A DNA stretch of 64,000 bases from Faecalicatena fissicatena. GTDB taxonomy: Bacteria; Bacillota; Clostridia; Lachnospirales; Lachnospiraceae. The notes below the pieces were generated by a model that was not told the origin of the DNA, did not search any database, and was given only the letters and a program-made list of their open reading frames with translations. Shown one piece after another: positions 9,364 through 18,504 of the stretch. Position 1 is the first letter of the stretch, and every line of letters starts with the position of its first letter. The stretch is taken from contig LDAQ01000015.1 in the NCBI GenBank assembly GCA_001028025.1, positions 79,422 to 143,421 of the forward strand. The letters are read 5' to 3'. The position numbers were made by a program, and so were the translations under genes.

Positions 9364-10209
9364 ATGAATCCAAAACTGCCGTATTACATGGCATATCCTA
9401 TGCCCCTTGCGTATGATGATGAGAAGATTGAACGGAGAGACTTCGAGTATATGAAGAGTCTTTATCCGGCAATGGCGAAGAAGGTTCTCCCTTATGTGGA
9501 AGATGAGTGTGACAGAATGGAGTACGATTGCAGCATGATGTATGACGAATATCCGGATAAGCTGCAGCTCCGAATGATGTGCAGCCGGATATATGATAAT
9601 GTACGTAAACACGAGAAAATGTTTTATGGGGAAGGGTATGAAGATATTTTCCCGGAGGAAATGATGGAAGAACAGGCAATACGCCTTCCGGGCCGCACGC
9701 CGCAGGATGACCGTCCGTCAAGGTCAGACTCCCGTCCGGACGAAGACCGTCCATTCAGGCCAGACCGCCGTTTGGACGAAGACCGTCCATTCATGCCGGA
9801 CCGCCGTTCGGACGAAGACCGTCCATTCAGGCCAGACCGCCGTTTAGACGAAGACCGTCCATTCAGGCCAGACCGCCGTTTAGACGAAGACCGTTCATTC
9901 AGGCCAGACCGCCGTTCGGACGAAGACCGTCCATTCAGATCAGACCGCCGTTTGGACGAAGACCGTCCATTCAGGCCAGACCGCCGTTCGGACGAAGACC
10001 GTCCATTCAGGCCAGACCGCCGTTCGGACGAAGACCGTCCATTCAGGTCAGACCGCCGTTCGGACGAAGACCGTCCATCAAGGCAGGACCGCCCGTCTTT
10101 TGGAAATGGGGGGCAGAACTGGCTGCGTGATATGGTAGAGATAATGCTGTATCAGGAATTGTATAAACGCAGATGCGATAATAGGCGGTGCAGGCGTAAA
10201 TTTTACTAA
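9364..10209 (+). CDS. Repeat-rich hypothetical protein, possible spore-coat type
   Basis: A 281-residue protein. Residues 1-100 form a compact domain with conserved-looking acidic and aromatic positions (DECDRMEYDCSMMYDEYPDK), of a kind found as a conserved hypothetical in Lachnospiraceae. Residues about 126-245 are ten tandem 12-residue units of the form DEDRPFRPDRRS. The tail is a short basic, cysteine-containing segment (RRCDNRRCRRKFY). The ATG at 9364 follows GGAAG; an ATG five codons upstream would translate that site. The mixed-charge repeat, cysteine-bearing tail and a possible sigma-K-like promoter suggest a spore-coat role, but this is inference. Confidence 0.7.
   Translation: MNPKLPYYMAYPMPLAYDDEKIERRDFEYMKSLYPAMAKKVLPYVEDECDRMEYDCSMMYDEYPDKLQLRMMCSRIYDNVRKHEKMFYGEGYEDIFPEEMMEEQAIRLPGRTPQDDRPSRSDSRPDEDRPFRPDRRLDEDRPFMPDRRSDEDRPFRPDRRLDEDRPFRPDRRLDEDRSFRPDRRSDEDRPFRSDRRLDEDRPFRPDRRSDEDRPFRPDRRSDEDRPFRSDRRSDEDRPSRQDRPSFGNGGQNWLRDMVEIMLYQELYKRRCDNRRCRRKFY
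9739..10098 (+). repeat. Ten tandem 36-bp coding repeats
   Basis: Ten in-frame copies of a 36-bp unit beginning GACGAAGACCGTCCATTC. The copies differ by only a few bases each, which suggests recent expansion by slippage or unequal recombination. Each encodes DEDRPFRPDRR followed by S or L, with variants M, S or Q in the middle. Confidence 0.95.
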
Positions 10210-10308
10210 TTAAAAAAAATATGATATAATATCGCAAAATGCAGTATAAGCCCATGGTAATTATAAAACATATGTTCTGCGGGAAAGTCTGCAGAACAAG
10301 GTTTACCC

Positions 10309-10342
10309 AAGGGCATCCTGTAATACATGCCCTGCGGGCGGG
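10309..10342. repeat. Dispersed intergenic repeat, copy 1
   Basis: A 34-bp motif with an internal GGGCAT...ATGCCC stem followed by GCGGGCGGG. A second copy with the same length and layout occurs at 29,920-29,953, differing mainly by paired changes. The surrounding 190 bp before aroK also contain a TCTGCAG...CTGCAGA hairpin. Function unknown; it may be a leader or terminator-like repeat. Confidence 0.5.
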
Positions 10343-10400
10343 TCTGCAGCAGAGCTGCAGATCAAAGTTTAAGTCAGGATAAAACAAGGTGGATATACTT

Positions 10401-10910
10401 ATGAAAAAAAATCTTATTTTTATAGGCATGCCGGCAGTCGGAAAGAGTACAGTTGGAGTCGTAGTGGCCAAAAGGCTGGGCATGCAGTTTGTTGATACAG
10501 ATCTGCTGATTCAAGAGCAGGAAGGGCGGCTCCTGAGGGAGATTATTGCGGATGTTGGAGAAGACGGATTCCTGAAAATTGAAAACCAGGTCAACCGGGA
10601 TTTGAATGTGAAAAATGCGGTGATTGCTCCGGGTGGCAGTGTTGTGTACTGTGAGGAGGCGATGCAGCATTTTAAAGAAATCGGAACGGTTGTATATTTG
10701 AAAGCTTCTTATCAAACAATAAAAAGAAGGATTCGAAGTCCAAAAAAACGGGGTGTTGTGCTTAAAGAGGGGCAGACATTCCGTGACCTGTATCATGAGC
10801 GGACGAAACTGTTTGAACAGTATGCGGATATTACCATTTCTGAAGATGGATGCCGGATTGAACAGACAATAGAAAATGTGCTGAATGCTGTGGAAAATCC
10901 TGGGAGATAA
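10401..10910 (+). CDS. aroK: Shikimate kinase
   Basis: A 169-residue enzyme that phosphorylates shikimate with ATP in the cytosol, a step of chorismate synthesis. The P-loop GMPAVGKST is near residue 8-16, the DTD substrate motif near 33, the PGGS motif near 77-80 and the lid arginine region RRIRSPKKRG near 113-122. Length is normal for the family. The ATG follows ACAAGGTGG; a GTG four codons upstream is less likely. It stands alone, without other shikimate-pathway genes. The LID region is slightly unusual (SPKKRGVVL instead of the common RPLL), so some divergence is possible. Confidence 0.88.
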   Translation: MKKNLIFIGMPAVGKSTVGVVVAKRLGMQFVDTDLLIQEQEGRLLREIIADVGEDGFLKIENQVNRDLNVKNAVIAPGGSVVYCEEAMQHFKEIGTVVYLKASYQTIKRRIRSPKKRGVVLKEGQTFRDLYHERTKLFEQYADITISEDGCRIEQTIENVLNAVENPGR

Positions 10911-10915
10911 GAAAA

Positions 10916-11064
10916 TTTGTGGTTACTGTTCAGGCCGTGCTGTGTATTCACTGCACAGCATTGGAGCCATAACGAAAAACGGCCAATAGCCTGGTCTACG
11001 CCGAAGGCGGATTTAAATGGTCAGGCGGCGTTACTGTTCACTGGCTTGACTGTGAATAGTAAAG
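10916..11064. repeat. Intergenic region with multiple hairpins before murA
   Basis: The 300-bp gap between aroK and murA contains several short inverted repeats: GTGCTGTG...CACAGCA near 10,937-10,959, GCCGAAGGCGG near 10,999, and TTACTGTTCAC...GTGAATAGTAA at 11,030-11,063. None has a clear T tract. No gene was found. Confidence 0.4.
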
Positions 11065-11091
11065 ATTGACAGAAGTACGGGAAAAAATGAT

Positions 11092-11119
11092 TTTACAAAT
11101 TTTCATTTTATGGTATAAT
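11092..11119 (+). promoter_or_regulatory. Probable sigma-A promoter of murA
   Basis: TTTACA and TATAAT are separated by 16 bases. The -10 lies 91 bases before the murA start. Confidence 0.55.
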
Positions 11120-11210
11120 GTCTTAGCATATTGAAAATTGGACTAGAAGAAGTAACAGGGGAATAATGATAAGGGATCACGATAACAATATCGGATAATC
11201 GAGGTGCAAT

Positions 11211-12503
11211 ATGGATCAATATATTATTAAAGGTGGCAGTCCGCTTGTAGGGGAAGTTGAGATAGGCGGAGCCAAGAATGCAGCACTTGCTATTCTGGCA
11301 GCAGCGATTATGACGGACGAGACTGTCCTGATTGACAATCTGCCGGATGTAAATGATATCAATGTGATGCTGGAGGCCATAGCAGGAATTGGCGCTACGG
11401 TGCAGCGAATGGACCGGCATACAGTAAAGATAAACGGAAGCACGATCGGCGACTTTAATATCGAATATGATTATATAAAGAAAATCAGAGCCTCCTACTA
11501 TTTGTTAGGCGCTCTGCTTGGCAAATATAAAAGAGCGGAAGTGGCACTTCCGGGCGGATGCAATATCGGCAGCCGTCCTATAGACCAGCATTTGAAGGGG
11601 TTCCGTGCCCTGGGTGCTGACGTGGATATTGAGCACGGTAAGATTGTGGCGGAAGCAGAAGTTCTGAGGGGAACGCATCTTTATTTTGACGTAGTAACAG
11701 TAGGAGCTACGATCAATGTAATGATGGCGGCTGCCATGGCAGACGGACTGACGATTATGGAAAATGTAGCAAAAGAACCGCATGTCGTAGATGTGGCAAA
11801 CTTTCTGAACAGTATGGGTGCCAATATTAAGGGCGCTGGAACTGATGTGATTAAGATCCGTGGTGTGAAATCTCTTCACAAGACGGAATATTCCATCATT
11901 CCTGACCAGATTGAAGCAGGAACGTTTATGTTTGCAGCGGCAGCAACCTTAGGAGATGTTACGGTTTTGAATGTTATTCCGAAGCATTTGGATGCAACAA
12001 TTTCTAAACTGGTGGATATTGGATGCGAGGTAGAAGAGTTTGACGATGCAGTGCGTGTCGTGGCGAAAAGCCGGCTTTGTTCCACACAGGTTAAGACACT
12101 TCCTTATCCGGGATATCCCACGGATATGCAGCCTCAGATCGGTGTAACTCTTGCGCTGGCGAAAGGAACAAGTACGATTACAGAAAGTATTTTCGAGAAT
12201 CGTTTTAAATATCTGGATGAGCTGGCCAGAATGGGTGCTGTGATTAAAGTAGAAGGTAATTCCGCGACTATCGAAGGCGTGGAGAAGTTTTCCGGTGCAC
12301 GGGTAAGCGCTCCGGATCTGCGTGCAGGAGCAGCTTTGTGTATTGCAGGCCTGGCGACAGATGGAATTACGATTATTGATGATATCGTTTATATCCAGAG
12401 AGGATATGAAAGGTTTGAAGAAAAGCTCCGCGGGTTGGGCGGGATGATAGAAAAGGTGTCCAGCGAAAAGGAGATACAGAAATTCAAGTTTAAAGTTAGT
12501 TAA
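11211..12503 (+). CDS. murA: UDP-N-acetylglucosamine 1-carboxyvinyltransferase
   Basis: A 430-residue enzyme that transfers enolpyruvate from PEP to UDP-GlcNAc, the first committed step of peptidoglycan synthesis. The active-site lysine in GGAKNAA is at 22. The catalytic cysteine loop LPGGCNIGSRPIDQH places Cys at 117, equivalent to Cys115 of E. coli; this cysteine is the fosfomycin target. Length is standard. Low-GC Gram-positives often have two MurA paralogues, so whether this is the first or second one cannot be decided here. It has its own upstream promoter and a terminator about 115 bases downstream, so it is probably monocistronic. Confidence 0.95.
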   Translation: MDQYIIKGGSPLVGEVEIGGAKNAALAILAAAIMTDETVLIDNLPDVNDINVMLEAIAGIGATVQRMDRHTVKINGSTIGDFNIEYDYIKKIRASYYLLGALLGKYKRAEVALPGGCNIGSRPIDQHLKGFRALGADVDIEHGKIVAEAEVLRGTHLYFDVVTVGATINVMMAAAMADGLTIMENVAKEPHVVDVANFLNSMGANIKGAGTDVIKIRGVKSLHKTEYSIIPDQIEAGTFMFAAAATLGDVTVLNVIPKHLDATISKLVDIGCEVEEFDDAVRVVAKSRLCSTQVKTLPYPGYPTDMQPQIGVTLALAKGTSTITESIFENRFKYLDELARMGAVIKVEGNSATIEGVEKFSGARVSAPDLRAGAALCIAGLATDGITIIDDIVYIQRGYERFEEKLRGLGGMIEKVSSEKEIQKFKFKVS

Positions 12504-12617
12504 AAACGGTAGATGCCGGAGACAGTCTGCGGCAAACCTGTGATTCGGAATTCAATGTCATAATTTTCTATTTAACAAAATGGCACGGGCAAATTGATAT
12601 TAACTACCGGAAAAGGA

Positions 12618-12653
12618 AAAAGAGAGGGGATGTATATTGCATCTCCTCTCTTT
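12618..12653 (+). terminator. Terminator after murA
   Basis: AAAGAGAGGGGATG pairs with CATCTCCTCTCTTT around a short ATATTG-type loop, and the right arm ends in TTT. Confidence 0.65.
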
Positions 12654-12696
12654 ATAGTTTCGGTTTTGGGAAGGCTCATTGACTGGTTTTCGTTGT

Positions 12697-12740
12697 GGCG
12701 CTGATGCTGTGCTGTGACTGCACAGCACAGCATCAGCGCC
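12697..12740. repeat. Perfect 20-bp-arm hairpin
   Basis: GGCGCTGATGCTGTGCTGTG and its exact reverse complement are separated by four bases (ACTG). No T run follows on either side, so it is not a standard terminator. It lies in the gap before the AI-2E family gene. Confidence 0.8.
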
Positions 12741-12821
12741 CTTCACATTTCCCACTATATATGTTAGAATGGGGGATAAGTGGTTACAATTTGATTAATG
12801 AATGAAAAAGGCAGGTATTTT

Positions 12822-14018
12822 ATGAATTTGGACAAAGAGAATTTGAAGAAGATCAGGGGCCTGATTTTGTTTACAATTGTGGTGCTGATTGTTCTGTGGA
12901 AGTACAGTCTGGTTTTGGATGCACTGGCGTTTGTGCTGAGAATTGTATTTCCTTTTCTGCTGGGCGGCGCAATTGCTTTTATCCTAAATGTTCCCATGCA
13001 TTTTCTGGAGAAAACTTTGTTTTATAATAAGAAAGGGAAAGTGTGGGTACAGAGGCTGGCCAGACCGCTGAGTCTTGTACTTACCATATTGTTTGTGCTG
13101 GGTGTGATATCCCTTGTTATTTTTGTTGTGGTCCCAAAGTTGGGAAGCACGGTGATTTCTCTGGGGACCACCATTCAGGATTTTGTGCCGAAGATGCAGC
13201 ACTGGGTGGAAGAGCTGTTTGATAATAACAAAGAAATTGTGTCATTGGTGAATGATGTCCAGATTGACTGGGATAAACTGCTCAACGGCATTATGGAATT
13301 CTTTAAGAATGGAGCAGGCAGTGTCCTGGGCTCTACATTTACTGTTGCAAAGAGTATAGTGAGCGGGGTGACTACTTTTGTGATTGCCTTTGTATTTGCC
13401 TGCTATATTCTGCTTCAGAAGGAACGGCTGAATATTCAGATCCGCAAGATCATGTATGCATATATGAAGAAAGATCTTGTGAAAAAGGTACTGGACGTAT
13501 GTTCACTGACCTATAAAACTTTTTCCAGCTTTCTGACCGGGCAGTGCGTGGAGGCCGTGATTCTGGGAACCATGTTTGTCATAGCGATGTCTGTATTCCG
13601 TTTGCCTTATGCCCTGTTGGTGGGGGTTTTAATCGCATTTACAGCGCTGATACCGATTTTTGGCGCATTTATCGGGTGCTTTGTAGGAGCGTTTCTGATC
13701 CTGATGGTTGCACCGATGAAGGCCCTCATGTTTGTCATCATGTTCCTTGTACTTCAGCAGATCGAAGGGAATCTGATCTATCCGAAAGTTGTGGGCAGTT
13801 CTGTGGGGCTTCCATCCATCTGGGTGCTGGCGGCGGTCAGTATCGGGGGCAGCCTGATGGGCGTTGTAGGTATGCTGGTGTTTATCCCGGTTGTGTCCGT
13901 GCTCTATACTCTGCTTCGGAATAATGTATACGGACGCCTGGCCAATAAAGGTTTTTCTGTGGACAACGATTCCGGTGATCTGAGGCTGAGGAAAGAGAAT
14001 ACTGGGAATGAAAACTAA
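12822..14018 (+). CDS. AI-2E family transporter (PerM/YdgG-like membrane protein)
   Basis: A 398-residue polytopic membrane protein of the PF01594 family, with roughly eight hydrophobic segments. Typical segments are FLLGGAIAFILNVPMHFLE near the N-terminus and the C-terminal LVLQQIEGNLIYPKVVGSSVGLP. Family members are implicated in autoinducer-2 export or in Na+/H+ antiport, so the substrate is uncertain. AAAAAGGCAGG seven bases upstream of the ATG sets the start; an ATG eight codons earlier lacks a site. It is followed 93 bases later by gdpP with a TATACT box between them, so it may be transcribed separately. Confidence 0.85.
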   Translation: MNLDKENLKKIRGLILFTIVVLIVLWKYSLVLDALAFVLRIVFPFLLGGAIAFILNVPMHFLEKTLFYNKKGKVWVQRLARPLSLVLTILFVLGVISLVIFVVVPKLGSTVISLGTTIQDFVPKMQHWVEELFDNNKEIVSLVNDVQIDWDKLLNGIMEFFKNGAGSVLGSTFTVAKSIVSGVTTFVIAFVFACYILLQKERLNIQIRKIMYAYMKKDLVKKVLDVCSLTYKTFSSFLTGQCVEAVILGTMFVIAMSVFRLPYALLVGVLIAFTALIPIFGAFIGCFVGAFLILMVAPMKALMFVIMFLVLQQIEGNLIYPKVVGSSVGLPSIWVLAAVSIGGSLMGVVGMLVFIPVVSVLYTLLRNNVYGRLANKGFSVDNDSGDLRLRKENTGNEN

Positions 14019-14111
14019 AAGTAGAATAATAGGCAAAAAAGTGCTATACTAGAAACATTGGCAGAGAGGTTTAAAGCAACTTGTTTAGAAGGTTATATGA
14101 GGAAGAAAAGC

Positions 14112-16157
14112 ATGAGTAAAAAGAATATGCGATTGAAGGGACAGCTCAGAATGTACATGCAGTGGCCGCTGATTATGACGGTGCTGCTGCTTGCCATGAA
14201 TGTCTGGATGTATATGATTGACAAACGGGCGGGACTAATGATGTCTGTCTTTATCGTAATCTATGTAGTGATTGTCGGGTTATTGTATTTTTACAACCGG
14301 TCGTTAATTCTGGCGGATCTGATTCAGTTTTCTACCCAGTATAGGGGGATCCAGAATACGCTGTTAAAAGAATTGGCAGTCCCATACGCGATCACACTGG
14401 AGGATGGGCGTATATTATGGAAAAATGACAGCTTTTCCGATATGATGGAAGGCCAGAAGAGGGAATCGTATTTGAATAAGCTGATTCCCGAACTTAATAA
14501 CGGGGTTTTTCCAAAGGATGACAATGACCATGTAGAGCTTGAGGTCACATATAAAGACCGGGATTATCAGGTCGTACTGCGCCGGGTTTCTCTGGAAGGA
14601 TTCAGTGAAGCGGAACAGCTGCTTCAGATTCCGAGGGAGAAGGAATTTTTTATAGCAGTATATATGAAAGATGTAACAGAGCTGAATTCGTATATTAAAG
14701 AGATCGAGGATCAGAGACTGATCGCCGGCCTGATTTACATCGATAATTATGACGAAGTGATGGAAAGCGTGGAGGAAGTCCGCCAGTCCCTGCTGGTTGC
14801 ACTGATCGACCGGAAGATTAACAAATATATCGGAGATGCGGACGGTATTGTTAAGAAGCTGGAGAAGGACAAGTACTTTATCGCAATTAAAAAGGAAAGT
14901 TACCGTACAATTGAGGCGGATAAGTTTTCCCTTCTGGAAGAGGTAAAGCAGGTGAATATCGGGAATGCCCGTTCTGCAACTCTGAGTATCGGTCTGGGGC
15001 TGAATACTTCAACCTATGCCCAGAGCTATAACTTTGCGCGTGTGGCCATTGACCTGGCCCTTGCACGGGGCGGAGATCAGGCTGTCATCAAGGATTGCAA
15101 AGGAATTACATATTTCGGAGGCAAGAAGGAACAGACAGCGAAGAATACCCGTGTTAAGGCGCGCGTTAAGGCGGAAGCCCTGCGTGAATTTATTGTAGCA
15201 AAAGACCAGGTTATCGTTATGGGTCATAAGATAGCGGATGCCGATTCACTGGGAGCCTGTATGGGGATCTACCGGGCGGCGGTGGAGCTGGAGAAGAAAG
15301 CTCACGTAGTCATCAACGAGGTGACCACTTCTGTGCGTCCTCTTTACGATGAGATTGCAGAAAGTCCGGCCTACGGCAAGGACATATTCCTGAATTCAGA
15401 GCAGGCGCTGGATTATATCACAGACAGCACCATGGTAATTGTAGTAGATACGAATAAGCCACAGATGACGGAATGCCCTGAACTTTTAAAGCGGTCCCGT
15501 ACCATAGCTGTACTTGACCACCACAGGCAGAGCAGTAATGTGATTGAGAATGCTGTGCTTTCCTATGTAGAGCCGTATTCCTCGTCCACCAGCGAGATGG
15601 TGGCGGAAGTGCTGCAGTATATTGTAGATGATATTAAGTTTCCGTCCGTTGAGGCGGACTGCCTGTATGCGGGAATCATGATCGACACGCGCAACTTTAT
15701 GAACCGGACCGGTGTCCGGACTTTTGAAGCAGCTGCATTTTTGAGAAGATGCGGTGCAGACATTACAAGAGTCAGAAAGATGTTCCGTGATGATATGGAA
15801 TCTTACCGTGCTAAAGCAGAAGCAGTGCGCATGGCGGAAGTATACAGAGAAGAATATGCGATCGCACAGTGCCCGGGCAACATTGACAGTCCAACTGTTC
15901 TGGCGGCCCAGGCTGCGAACGAACTGCTGGATATCAGTGGAATCAAGGCATCTTTTGTGCTGACTGTATATGAAGGCAGGATCTATCTGAGCGCCCGCTC
16001 CATAGACGAAGTGAACGTGCAGATCATTGCTGAAAAACTGGGCGGCGGCGGCCATATCAATTCGGCCGGAGCACAGTTTGACCATACCAACATGTTTGAT
16101 GCAATCAGGAAACTGAAAGAAACAATTGATCAGATGATAGAGGAAGGAGATATCTAA
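14112..16157 (+). CDS. gdpP: Cyclic-di-AMP phosphodiesterase, DHH/DHHA1 family
   Basis: An approximately 681-residue membrane enzyme that hydrolyses c-di-AMP to pApA. Two transmembrane helices lie in the first 70 residues, then a degenerate PAS domain, a degenerate GGDEF domain (no intact GGDEF signature), a DHH domain (GHKIADADSLGACMG; VLDHHRQ) and DHHA1 near the C-terminus (GGGGHINSAGAQ). Length and order match GdpP/YybT. I chose the ATG giving MSKKNMRLKGQLRMYMQWP, with AGGAAG upstream; an ATG five codons earlier is nearly as good. It abuts rplI with no gap, forming the standard gdpP-rplI-dnaB operon. Confidence 0.92.
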   Translation: MSKKNMRLKGQLRMYMQWPLIMTVLLLAMNVWMYMIDKRAGLMMSVFIVIYVVIVGLLYFYNRSLILADLIQFSTQYRGIQNTLLKELAVPYAITLEDGRILWKNDSFSDMMEGQKRESYLNKLIPELNNGVFPKDDNDHVELEVTYKDRDYQVVLRRVSLEGFSEAEQLLQIPREKEFFIAVYMKDVTELNSYIKEIEDQRLIAGLIYIDNYDEVMESVEEVRQSLLVALIDRKINKYIGDADGIVKKLEKDKYFIAIKKESYRTIEADKFSLLEEVKQVNIGNARSATLSIGLGLNTSTYAQSYNFARVAIDLALARGGDQAVIKDCKGITYFGGKKEQTAKNTRVKARVKAEALREFIVAKDQVIVMGHKIADADSLGACMGIYRAAVELEKKAHVVINEVTTSVRPLYDEIAESPAYGKDIFLNSEQALDYITDSTMVIVVDTNKPQMTECPELLKRSRTIAVLDHHRQSSNVIENAVLSYVEPYSSSTSEMVAEVLQYIVDDIKFPSVEADCLYAGIMIDTRNFMNRTGVRTFEAAAFLRRCGADITRVRKMFRDDMESYRAKAEAVRMAEVYREEYAIAQCPGNIDSPTVLAAQAANELLDISGIKASFVLTVYEGRIYLSARSIDEVNVQIIAEKLGGGGHINSAGAQFDHTNMFDAIRKLKETIDQMIEEGDI

Positions 16158-16607
16158 ATGAAAGTAATATTATTGCAGGATGTAAAATCTCTCGGAAAAA
16201 AAGGTGAAATCGTTAATGTAAATGACGGGTACGCAAGAAACTTTATTCTGCCTAAAAAGCTGGGGCTTGAGGCAAATAATAAGAATATGAATGATCTGCG
16301 CCTTCAGAAGAAGAAGGAAGAGAAGATTGCACAGGATCATCTGGATGCGGCAAAACAACTGGCTGCACAGCTCGCAGGCGGCAAGATAGAACTTGCAATA
16401 AAAGTGGGAGAGGGCGGAAGAACATTCGGCTCTGTATCCAGCAAGGAAATCGCGGTAGCTGTAAAAGATCAGATGGGGCTGGATGTAGACAAAAAGAAGA
16501 TCCAGCTGAAAGAAACGATTAAAATGCTTGGAACACACAATGTTCCGATAAAATTACATCCGGAAGTGACAGCTGAATTAAAAGTAGTTGTCGTAGAAGA
16601 GGCATAA
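16158..16607 (+). CDS. rplI: 50S ribosomal protein L9
   Basis: A 149-residue protein with the L9 N-terminal signature (VILLQDVKSLGKKGEIVNVNDGYARNFILPK), the connecting charged helix, and the C-terminal domain GRTFGSVSSKEIA. It binds 23S rRNA domain V at the base of the L1 stalk. The ATG follows the gdpP stop directly; GAGGAAGGAGATATCT at the gdpP end acts as ribosome-binding site. dnaB follows 13 bases later. Confidence 0.97.
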   Translation: MKVILLQDVKSLGKKGEIVNVNDGYARNFILPKKLGLEANNKNMNDLRLQKKKEEKIAQDHLDAAKQLAAQLAGGKIELAIKVGEGGRTFGSVSSKEIAVAVKDQMGLDVDKKKIQLKETIKMLGTHNVPIKLHPEVTAELKVVVVEEA

Positions 16608-16620
16608 GGGGACTTGCTTT

Positions 16621-17970
16621 ATGGAAATGGAAGCAGCGATTAAGAGAATACTCCCTCACAGCGCAGAAGCAGAGCAGGCTGTTGTGGGAGCTATGCTGAT
16701 GAATAAGGATGCAATCATGTCAGCGTCCGAGATCATCACGGGAGAGGATTTTTATCAGACCGCTTACGGCATTTTGTTTGACTCTATGGTAGAGCTGTTT
16801 CAGGCAGGGAAACCGGTGGACTTGATTACGCTGCAGGAGCACCTGAAAGAAAAAGACGTGCCTCCTGAGATCAGCAGTTTGGAGTTTGCAAGGGACTTGA
16901 TTGCCAGCGTTCAGACCTCTGCCAATGTAAAATTTTATGCAGAGATCGTACAGGAGAAGTCAACCCTGCGCAGACTGATCAAAGTCAATGAAGAAGTAGC
17001 GAACATATGTTATCAGGAGAACCAGCCGCTGGAAGTGATACTCGATAAGGCGGAAAAAGGCGTATTTGAACTGGTAGAGAGGGGCAATGTGCAGGAGTAC
17101 ACCCCGATCAAACAGGTAGTGCTCAACGCCCTGGATGTCATTGAAAAAGCATCCAAGACAACCGGAAGTGTAACAGGTATTCCCACAGGATTTATTGATC
17201 TGGATTACAAATTATCAGGGCTTCAGCGCTCAGACCTGGTGCTGATTGCGGCCAGACCGTCTATGGGAAAAACTGCTTTTGTACTGAATATTGCCCAGCA
17301 TGCGGCGTTCAGACAAAATCTGGGAGTGGCCATCTTCAGTCTGGAGATGTCAAAAGAACAGCTGGTGAACCGTCTGTTCTCCCTGGAATCCAATGTAGAT
17401 GCCCAGCTGCTGCGTACCGGTAACTTAAAGGACACAGACTGGGAAAAACTGATAGAAGGAGCCGGAAGGATCGGAAAGTCCAAGCTTGTTATAGACGATA
17501 CCTCCGGTATCTCAATTACAGAAATGCGTTCTAAGTGCAGAAAGTACAAACTGGAGTTGGGACTCGACCTGATCATCATTGACTACCTGCAGCTGATGAG
17601 CGGAAGCGGAGGCAAAAGCAACGAAAGCCGCCAGCAGGAGATCTCAGAGATCTCCCGTTCCCTGAAAGGTCTTGCCAGGGAACTGAACGTGCCGGTTATC
17701 GCGCTGTCTCAGCTGAGCCGTGCCGTAGAACAGAGAACCGACAAGCGCCCCATGCTCTCCGACCTCCGTGAATCCGGAGCCATCGAGCAGGACGCCGACG
17801 TATGTATGTTCATCTATCGAGAGGATTACTATATACCCGATACAGAAGATAAAGGAATCGCGGAAGTCATCATAGCCAAACAGAGAAACGGCCCGGTGGG
17901 AACTGTCAGGCTCGCATGGATGCCGCAATATACGCGATTCGGGAACGAGTTGAGACAGGAGGAGGTGTAG
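16621..17970 (+). CDS. dnaB: Replicative DNA helicase
   Basis: A 449-residue hexameric helicase that unwinds DNA at the replication fork. The N-terminal DnaB domain begins LPHSAEAEQAVVGAML. The RecA-like C-terminal domain has Walker A ARPSMGKTAF, Walker B LIIIDYLQLM, and the late motifs SQLSRAVEQR and DLRESGAIEQDADV. Length is standard. It is the last gene of the gdpP-rplI-dnaB operon. The stop codon lies only six bases before the first giant hairpin, which may also serve to end transcription. Confidence 0.97.
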   Translation: MEMEAAIKRILPHSAEAEQAVVGAMLMNKDAIMSASEIITGEDFYQTAYGILFDSMVELFQAGKPVDLITLQEHLKEKDVPPEISSLEFARDLIASVQTSANVKFYAEIVQEKSTLRRLIKVNEEVANICYQENQPLEVILDKAEKGVFELVERGNVQEYTPIKQVVLNALDVIEKASKTTGSVTGIPTGFIDLDYKLSGLQRSDLVLIAARPSMGKTAFVLNIAQHAAFRQNLGVAIFSLEMSKEQLVNRLFSLESNVDAQLLRTGNLKDTDWEKLIEGAGRIGKSKLVIDDTSGISITEMRSKCRKYKLELGLDLIIIDYLQLMSGSGGKSNESRQQEISEISRSLKGLARELNVPVIALSQLSRAVEQRTDKRPMLSDLRESGAIEQDADVCMFIYREDYYIPDTEDKGIAEVIIAKQRNGPVGTVRLAWMPQYTRFGNELRQEEV

Positions 17971-17976
17971 GGGGGC

Positions 17977-18268
17977 GCTGAGTGAAAGCAGAGTCTGGTA
18001 CCTGCAGGACTTTACATGCCGTTTTAAACTCCGCACCGCCTGCGAAGAATCCGTAACAGGAAAAATGAGGAAAATGGAGGGACTAGCCGCATTTGGCCCA
18101 AAATCTGATGATTTTGATCCAAAGGCGGCTATTGGATTTGATTTTGTGAATCAAATCCAACCCTCCATTTTCCTCATTTTTCCTGTAACGGATTCTAAAT
18201 CGCAGGCTATCAGGAGTTTAAAACGGCATGTAAAGTCCCGCAGGTACCAGACTCCGCTTTCACTCAGC
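17977..18268 (-). ncRNA. Giant branched hairpin element 1 (candidate structured RNA)
   Basis: Arms at 17,977-18,081 and 18,161-18,268 are almost exactly complementary. The exceptions are one 5x5 internal loop, a three-base bulge, one A/A-type mismatch and two transitions. The 79-base loop folds into two further hairpins: 18,084-18,131 (TAGCCGC...GCGGCTA) and 18,132-18,160 (TTGGATTTGATT...AATCAAATCCAA). The two transitions would be G-U pairs in the minus-strand RNA but A-C mismatches in the plus-strand RNA, which favours a minus-strand transcript. It has no T tract of the usual terminator form and no protein-coding logic. It could also be a MITE-like DNA element. I do not recognise the family. 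Confidence 0.55.
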
Positions 18269-18504
18269 TAAGTGCACCCAGTCGGGAGAGAAAACCTGTG
18301 GGGCTCTTGGCGGGAGCGGCGGATGGGAATGGACTGGACTGGTGTAGAGGTTGCTCCTACAAAGATTTTATTTTTGTTAAGTACTTCTGTTAATTAATAC
18401 TTGTATTAATACTAGGAAAAACGCTATGGAGATTCAATCCGATCCACTTCCCCCCGGTTGCGGGCCCCCTGGTTCTCGTTTTTCCTACCGATTGGATGCG
18501 CACA
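18269..18504. other. Spacer between the two giant hairpins
   Basis: No gene is seen. About 60 bases (18,362-18,421) are strongly A+T-rich, with TTGTTA and TAATAC-like boxes that could be promoters in either direction. The remaining bases are G+C-rich. If both hairpin elements are transcribed outward, their promoters should lie here. Confidence 0.3.

Noticed and set aside
9739..10098. Regular 36-bp repeats suggesting a CRISPR array
   Set aside because: The units are directly tandem with no unique spacers, remain in one open frame and encode a 12-residue protein repeat. No cas gene is present.
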